DNA from: Paraglomus occultum
Taxonomy: Eukaryota > Glomeromycota > Glomeromycetes > Paraglomerales > Paraglomeraceae
Length of the DNA: 12,964 nt
Assembly (NCBI GenBank): GCA_910592205.1
Contig: CAJVPJ010001044.1
Location: 1 to 12,964 of the forward strand
Reading direction: 5' to 3'
In this document: piece after piece, positions 9,086-12,964 of the stretch
How the letters are laid out: the number at the start of each line of letters is the position of its first letter
Position numbering within the stretch: position 1 is the first letter of the stretch
Position numbers and translations under genes: made by a program
The notes under the pieces: generated by a model
Databases searched by the model: none
The model's input: only the letters and a program-made list of their open reading frames with translations
Told to the model about the DNA's origin: nothing

Positions 9086-11171
9086 AGACTTCCGGTGCAA
9101 TAAAGGGTAAAACGCCTCGGATGGTTGAACTTGGCTTACATGAATTTACCGATTGTGAGAGACCGAGATCACATATGAGTAGTGAACTATTATGTGAAAC
9201 AATGTTTCCCCCATGAAGATCACAATGTATTAATCCTGCATTATGAATTTTGGCCAAATAATATGCAATATCCTTCAAACGCTGTAATTTCATCCTCCAC
9301 GTTAATCTGGTAATATTTTGATCCAAATAAGACAAAAGACTACCATTGTTAGCATACTCCATAACAACCATGTATTCTTTTGTTTTTGGATCCTGTGTGA
9401 CTCCGTAAATAGCAAGGAAATACCCAAGCGCGCATTTAGCATGATTTCTGAACTATTAAGTAAAACGAATAACAGAGTCAAATTAAACATCACTTTAATT
9501 GATATTATCAATTGTTGCTTACCTCAGAAATAAATAATTCCGGCGTTTCATCAAAACTCTTAAACCGTTTGAGTACAACAGTTTGTTGCATATGTGTTTC
9601 AAATACAAAGTTTTTATATTTGGCTGTATAAACTGTTCCGTAACCACCAGATCCGATCTCTTTGAGGTCATCAAAGTCGCTATACTGGAGGTACTTTACA
9701 CGTTTATTATTACGTATAAACCTGTCCGATATTTCATATACGTCATAGTAGAAAACTAAATAATATTTCCGAGTAGATGGTTCTTGAGTAATTCCGATTA
9801 TCCAAATATTATCGGGCGTTAATATCTCTGGATATTCCTTAATTAGCTGTTTAAGTAAACAAATGCAGTCGTTACAACACTGGTCGTTTGAAACGCGTGA
9901 TACGCACTTATCGATTGCATTTTACACGTAAATAATTTACCTGATGAAAATCAAATAACTGATCGTCTACGTTCTGTTTGTCAATTATCTGTTTGAGCAT
10001 CACTCTTGTCGGTTCGTTCGTTGTTGATTCTAACCAATTTGCTACATGTATGCATCCGTGGCGTAATGATATCTCCTCTTGTACATTCGACAATAGAGAG
10101 TATTCGATCCATTGTATGTACGCATCATACTTATTCTTCATATTACCCCACGATTCCATAATAAATGAATCCAATGACTTGTGGCCCGTAGTCCAATCAA
10201 CGGGTCGTGGTGCTTTACAATCGAAGCAGAATGCGCTTATATGAAGTTCATACGCTGCTGTACACCCCAGACATAATCCATCGTCAGTTTTTATTAGATA
10301 ATATTTTTTTTCACTTGCATCATACGTGAATCCAATGGTAACCCAAACATCCGTGGCAAGAAGATCTGGATGCTTATCACATAACTGATGAAACAATGCA
10401 TAATAATATGTCAATAACTATTCAATAAACATGACGCATAAGTAAATCGTTTACCTCGGCATAATATGAATCATCTATCTCATCTGTTATCTCAAGCAGA
10501 GCTAATGTAACTCGTACATGATCGGAAGTAGGTAGACCATACAAGTATACAACCAATATCCCCTCACTAAAGTAATAAAATGGAATCCATTCCAAATAGG
10601 CATCATTTGGTGAGTTTGTTTGTAATTGGGATTTTTTAATAAACTCGTCGAGTTGCTTGTTATTGCTAGTCCATCCATCGGCTAATTGTTTATGTCCACA
10701 GATACACCACACGGGACTACATCGGAGTACACCACATTTAGAACAGAATCCGTATCGAGAGTAATAATAGTAAAAGCGTTTATCGGCGACCATGTAATAG
10801 TTATTATCGTACTCGGTAAATCCTTTTATGAGTTTGTTGCGATATTCAAGCCATACGGAATATCTTTTGAACTGACTGTTAATACTACTGTACTTGTGTG
10901 TTGGAAGCGAGTATATTCTGGCAAACTCATTCACAAATGTTGGTGTACATTCTTCGCTACTTCCAAGTGATACTAGTATTGTCATGCGAGAAGTATAATA
11001 AACATTATCAATTTGACTCGGCTTTATGTTGGCGACTTCCTCGCAAGGAATCCATTCAAGTCTTAAGTCTTTCTCATTTTCTAAGGAGGATTGAACCAAG
11101 TTGTCAATCACCGGATTATTAACAGTCCTTGATGCTAACGTCATAGTTTGAATAAGTTTCCAAGGAGACAT
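8619..11171 (-). CDS. TKL-type protein kinase with tandem degenerate N-lobe and Cys-pair modules (copy A), 4 exons
   Basis: Exons on the minus strand are 11171-10455, 10384-9941, 9846-9523 and 9452-8619, all phase 0, giving 772 aa. The intact kinase domain spans about 438-700: GSGGYGTV (452-459), Lys480, likely helix C Glu495, HCDLHGGN (Asp573, Asn578), DLG (590-592), APE (614-616) and SDVYSFG. HCD for HRD and the His after Asp-Leu are typical of the TKL kinases amplified in Glomeromycotina. Upstream are three degenerate N-lobe copies (about 37-131, 191-274, 328-424). Cys pairs at 143/146 with 156/158, and at 277/280 with 292/295, look like zinc ribbons. W-T-x-N..LDEFI linkers follow them. 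No signal peptide or membrane span is seen, so it is probably a cytosolic signalling kinase. The tail after SSHQLP is frameshifted relative to B. The start ATG 11171 follows an in-frame TGA; an upstream exon is not excluded. Confidence 0.85.
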
Positions 11172-11400
11172 TCTTAAGCTTATTGTGTTACATCACACAT
11201 ACATACCAATAGTTGAATCTTTTGTAATAGCGCAATACAAAATGTTTATATCACTAGTGCTTCCATACTCAATATATTTCTAGTCCATTAAAGCGGATTG
11301 TGAGGTTTCAATGCTTGCTTTATTGACTTTGTCTCGACACCTGAAACGCAAGACGAGGTGGATAAAATAGTTTATGTGATTGCTTGTTATACATCATCTA
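11172..11400. other. upstream region of kinase A
   Basis: This short non-coding stretch lies between the kinase A start codon and the left end of the Tc1-like relic. It should contain the promoter of kinase A, but I see no clear TATA box or factor site. If the element inserted here after the duplication, it displaced whatever lay further upstream. Confidence 0.4.
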
Positions 11401-12297
11401 CGGTGGTTTGAATTTATTTGAAGCAATTTTGTACGTTGCAGAGACTCTCTTTACAGAACTATTCTGAGCAAACATATCGACGTGCAGCGCGTGAAGTGCC
11501 TGGGAAAAGTCCTAAATTAAACAGTTTCCTAACTGATTGACAAGCCACTTATTAGAAATCGAAAAATACGCTTCGCCGTTTGATTGCGCAAGAGCTTCAG
11601 GCGTTGGGACACTCGCAATGAGCTATGTATGATATTCGAGATGATTAAACGTGTGTGCGTTTTGTTGGGGAGAAGGAAACAAGTGATCGCTCAAAATGTC
11701 GAAAGTGGGAGGGTGCTCGACGCGCGTCAAGTACAAAGATGACCGGGACTTGTTCGCGTCATCTTTCCTCACCCTGAATGCTTCATCAATGTGCTTAGTC
11801 TATTAGGCAACAGATGGGTAATTTAAGTATTAGATCTTATAACTGTTACTTGTAATGGAATGTATTCGACTTTATTCGGAAGGAGCAGACGTGGAAAAGA
11901 TACGAAACGAATGATTATATACCAAAAACTGTGTTTAATCCGCGGTATTGAACAAAAGAATAATGAATTCATGGTGAAGCGGCTATCGCGTCGATAAAGG
12001 TTTAAATTATCATTGTTCATTGTTAAAAAGCCGCAATTAAAAAAGGAAAAATCCATTTCTTGAAGCTGAAAGAAAATCTCGCTTTGTTATATTGGCCGAC
12101 TGCATGGTCATTTGGAGCATGAATCAATGCCAGGAACATCCAACCGGCGCTGAAATTGACAATGAAGTTTCACTGTCTCGAATAGCCACGCATTTATTTC
12201 AGGAACGATTAACATTGAATTTGTTACCAGTTTCATAAACGTAAAATGTAATTTATTATTATTTTTTTTACATGCTCAAATAATTTACCCCGTGCCG
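11401..12297 (+). mobile_element. probable decayed Tc1/mariner-like element
   Basis: The left end begins CGGTGGTTTGAATTTATTTG after TA (11399-11400). The right end, read on the other strand from 12297, begins CGGCACGGGGTAAATTATTT and is followed by TA (12298-12299). Both share CGG, then (A)ATTATTTGA(A)GCA in the same order, which makes imperfect inverted repeats of about 26 nt flanked by TA, the usual Tc1/mariner target. Inside, plus-strand scraps in different frames resemble such a transposase: LRRLIAQELQALGHS near 11570-11615, TWKRYETNDYIPKTV near 11890-11935, and YWPTAWS near 12088-12110. Many stops and shifts make it dead. It is about 900 bp, shorter than full elements. The ends are my strongest evidence and the protein scraps are weak. 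Confidence 0.42.
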
Positions 12298-12332
12298 TAA
12301 TAAAGACCTCAAAAACTCAAATAATCTACCCC
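12275..12332. repeat. duplicated end motif CTCAAATAATYTACCCC
   Basis: CTCAAATAATTTACCCC at 12275-12291 recurs as CTCAAATAATCTACCCC at 12316-12332, one change in 17 bases, 41 bp apart. The first lies in the proposed right inverted repeat of the Tc1-like relic. The second lies outside it and may be a doubled end or the end of a second element. Confidence 0.6.
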
Positions 12333-12439
12333 GGCAAGGCAACTAACACTAAACGTACACGAGTTTGTTTAATTCAACTATTGCAGTAAACCCTAAAACT
12401 ACAAACAGTAGATTACAAGTTTGTTCAATGAGTGTTTGC

Positions 12440-12964
12440 ATGAACACCGTCTTCGTAACTGTCACCAGATCCCAAATTACCTTTCATTCTCCTCGTTAAC
12501 CTGACCTAATTCTACCTCTAAACTTGGTAAGCTGAAATCTGATAAGGGAGGTAATTGATGAGAACTATTTCTTGGTTTAGGCAGATCTCCCGTAGGTAAG
12601 AGCGTACTAGAATATTTACTCTCCTTCTCGAGACGTGATAACGGTTTTACATCATTATGATAGATAGCATCCCATGCGTTGCTGTTCTTGCGCGCCATTC
12701 TACAAAGCTTGCCAATATAATCAAAAAGTGCCTTTCCATTCTCCGGACGCTTATCAGGATCAGCGTCACAACATCGCTCTGCAAGTTTCTTGTATTCCTC
12801 TGGTGCGGAATCAGGCATCGATGGTCGTAGCCCACCCATGATATCACATACCAAGTTTCTATCAAATTCTCTATCTCTAAAAGGTGATTCACCAGTAGCA
12901 ATCAAATACATAATGATACCAAAAGAATACACATCTGATTTCTGAGTAAATTTGCAAGTATGGA
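12440..12964 (-). repeat. segmental duplication, copy B
   Basis: This is the partner of 8564-9085. It starts at the same ATGAACACC border and runs to the window edge without losing identity, so the duplicated unit extends further right. It keeps the undeleted reading GATAAGGGAGG found also in relic C. Confidence 0.9.
12477..12964 (-). CDS. TKL-type protein kinase (copy B), 5' part outside the window
   Basis: The visible part gives 161 residues from HTCKFTQKSDVYSFG to the stop TAA at 12479-12477. It covers the kinase C-lobe from just after the APE motif plus the tail. It is identical in protein to copy A until SSHQLP, then continues PLSDFSLPSLEVELGQ and ends NEENER, where A diverges by frameshift. 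The conserved C-lobe elements SDVYSFG, GESPFRDR, ERCCDADPDKRP and the FDYIGKL helix are all present. The reading frame is open at the window edge, so the ATP-binding and catalytic loops should lie beyond it. The gene points the same way as A and ends about 1.3 kb upstream of A's start, forming a head-to-tail pair. Confidence 0.85.
   Translation of the reverse strand, partial: HTCKFTQKSDVYSFGIIMYLIATGESPFRDREFDRNLVCDIMGGLRPSMPDSAPEEYKKLAERCCDADPDKRPENGKALFDYIGKLCRMARKNSNAWDAIYHNDVKPLSRLEKESKYSSTLLPTGDLPKPRNSSHQLPPLSDFSLPSLEVELGQVNEENER

Noticed and set aside
9447-9460. Acceptor TTCAG at the start of kinase exon 4
   Set aside because: Using it breaks the frame after GAG. The TAG five bases earlier gives FRNHAKC in phase 0 and fits the family.
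9905-9940. Alternative 35-nt intron ending at GATAAG in kinase A, giving an extra Cys-rich stretch (CCNDCICLLKQ)
   Set aside because: It would be far shorter than any other intron here and lacks a pyrimidine tract. The TTAAACAG acceptor at 9849-9847 is better and puts LIKEYPEIL directly in line with LCDKHPDLL of the preceding unit.
11560-11620. Resemblance of LRRLIAQELQALGHS to bacterial ISAzo13-type transposases
   Set aside because: It is a single short match that fits several helix-turn-helix families. The TA-flanked inverted ends favour Tc1/mariner.
11823-12056. 77-codon minus-strand open frame
   Set aside because: It is antisense to the Tc1-like relic, with no recognisable motif.
1-12964. 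tRNA, rRNA or CRISPR arrays
   Set aside because: No cloverleaf, conserved rRNA core or regularly spaced repeat was found by reading both strands; a tRNAscan or Rfam search could not be run.

Overview
This window looks like nuclear DNA of an early-diverging fungus, most likely an arbuscular mycorrhizal fungus (Glomeromycotina). It is AT-rich. Its genes are broken by many short GT-AG introns (70 to 310 nt). It holds an ATG1 kinase of fungal type, and tandem tyrosine-kinase-like (TKL) kinases of the HCDLHGGN / DLG kind that are strongly amplified in these fungi. The lineage is inferred from gene content only.

Layout. Positions 1-502 carry coding-like but broken fragments on the minus strand that I cannot name, and 503-1194 is empty to my eye. 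An eight-exon gene for an ANP32-type leucine-rich acidic nuclear phosphoprotein occupies 3131 down to 1195 (370 aa after splicing). It is divergent from an eleven-exon ATG1 autophagy kinase gene at 3791-7995 (912 aa). The 659-bp region between them carries two E-box-like sites. The exon phases of both models close perfectly to the stop codon.

The right half is a minus-strand head-to-tail kinase array. A four-exon TKL kinase gene (A) runs 11171 to 8619 (772 aa). The 3' half of a second, almost identical gene (B) enters from the right edge (12964 to 12477). A decayed third tail (C, 8391-8565) lies directly behind A. A and B share a near-identical block (8564-9085 and 12440-12964). A has a private 2-nt deletion that changes its last residues.

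Between A and B lies a probable dead Tc1/mariner-like element (11401-12297) with imperfect inverted ends flanked by TA.

The most unusual object is the N-terminal half of kinase A. Upstream of the intact kinase domain it holds three successive degenerate copies of a kinase N-lobe. Two of them are followed by Cys-pair (zinc-ribbon-like) modules and a W-T-x-(N/G)...LD-x-FI linker. In two of these copies and in the real kinase a phase-0 intron sits at the same place in the repeat, so the array seems to have arisen by internal duplication of a ribbon + linker + N-lobe unit.

Functionally, ATG1 starts autophagy, the ANP32-like protein probably acts in the nucleus on histones or phosphatases, and the TKL kinases are probably signalling proteins. 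Nothing shows that the three loci work in one pathway.
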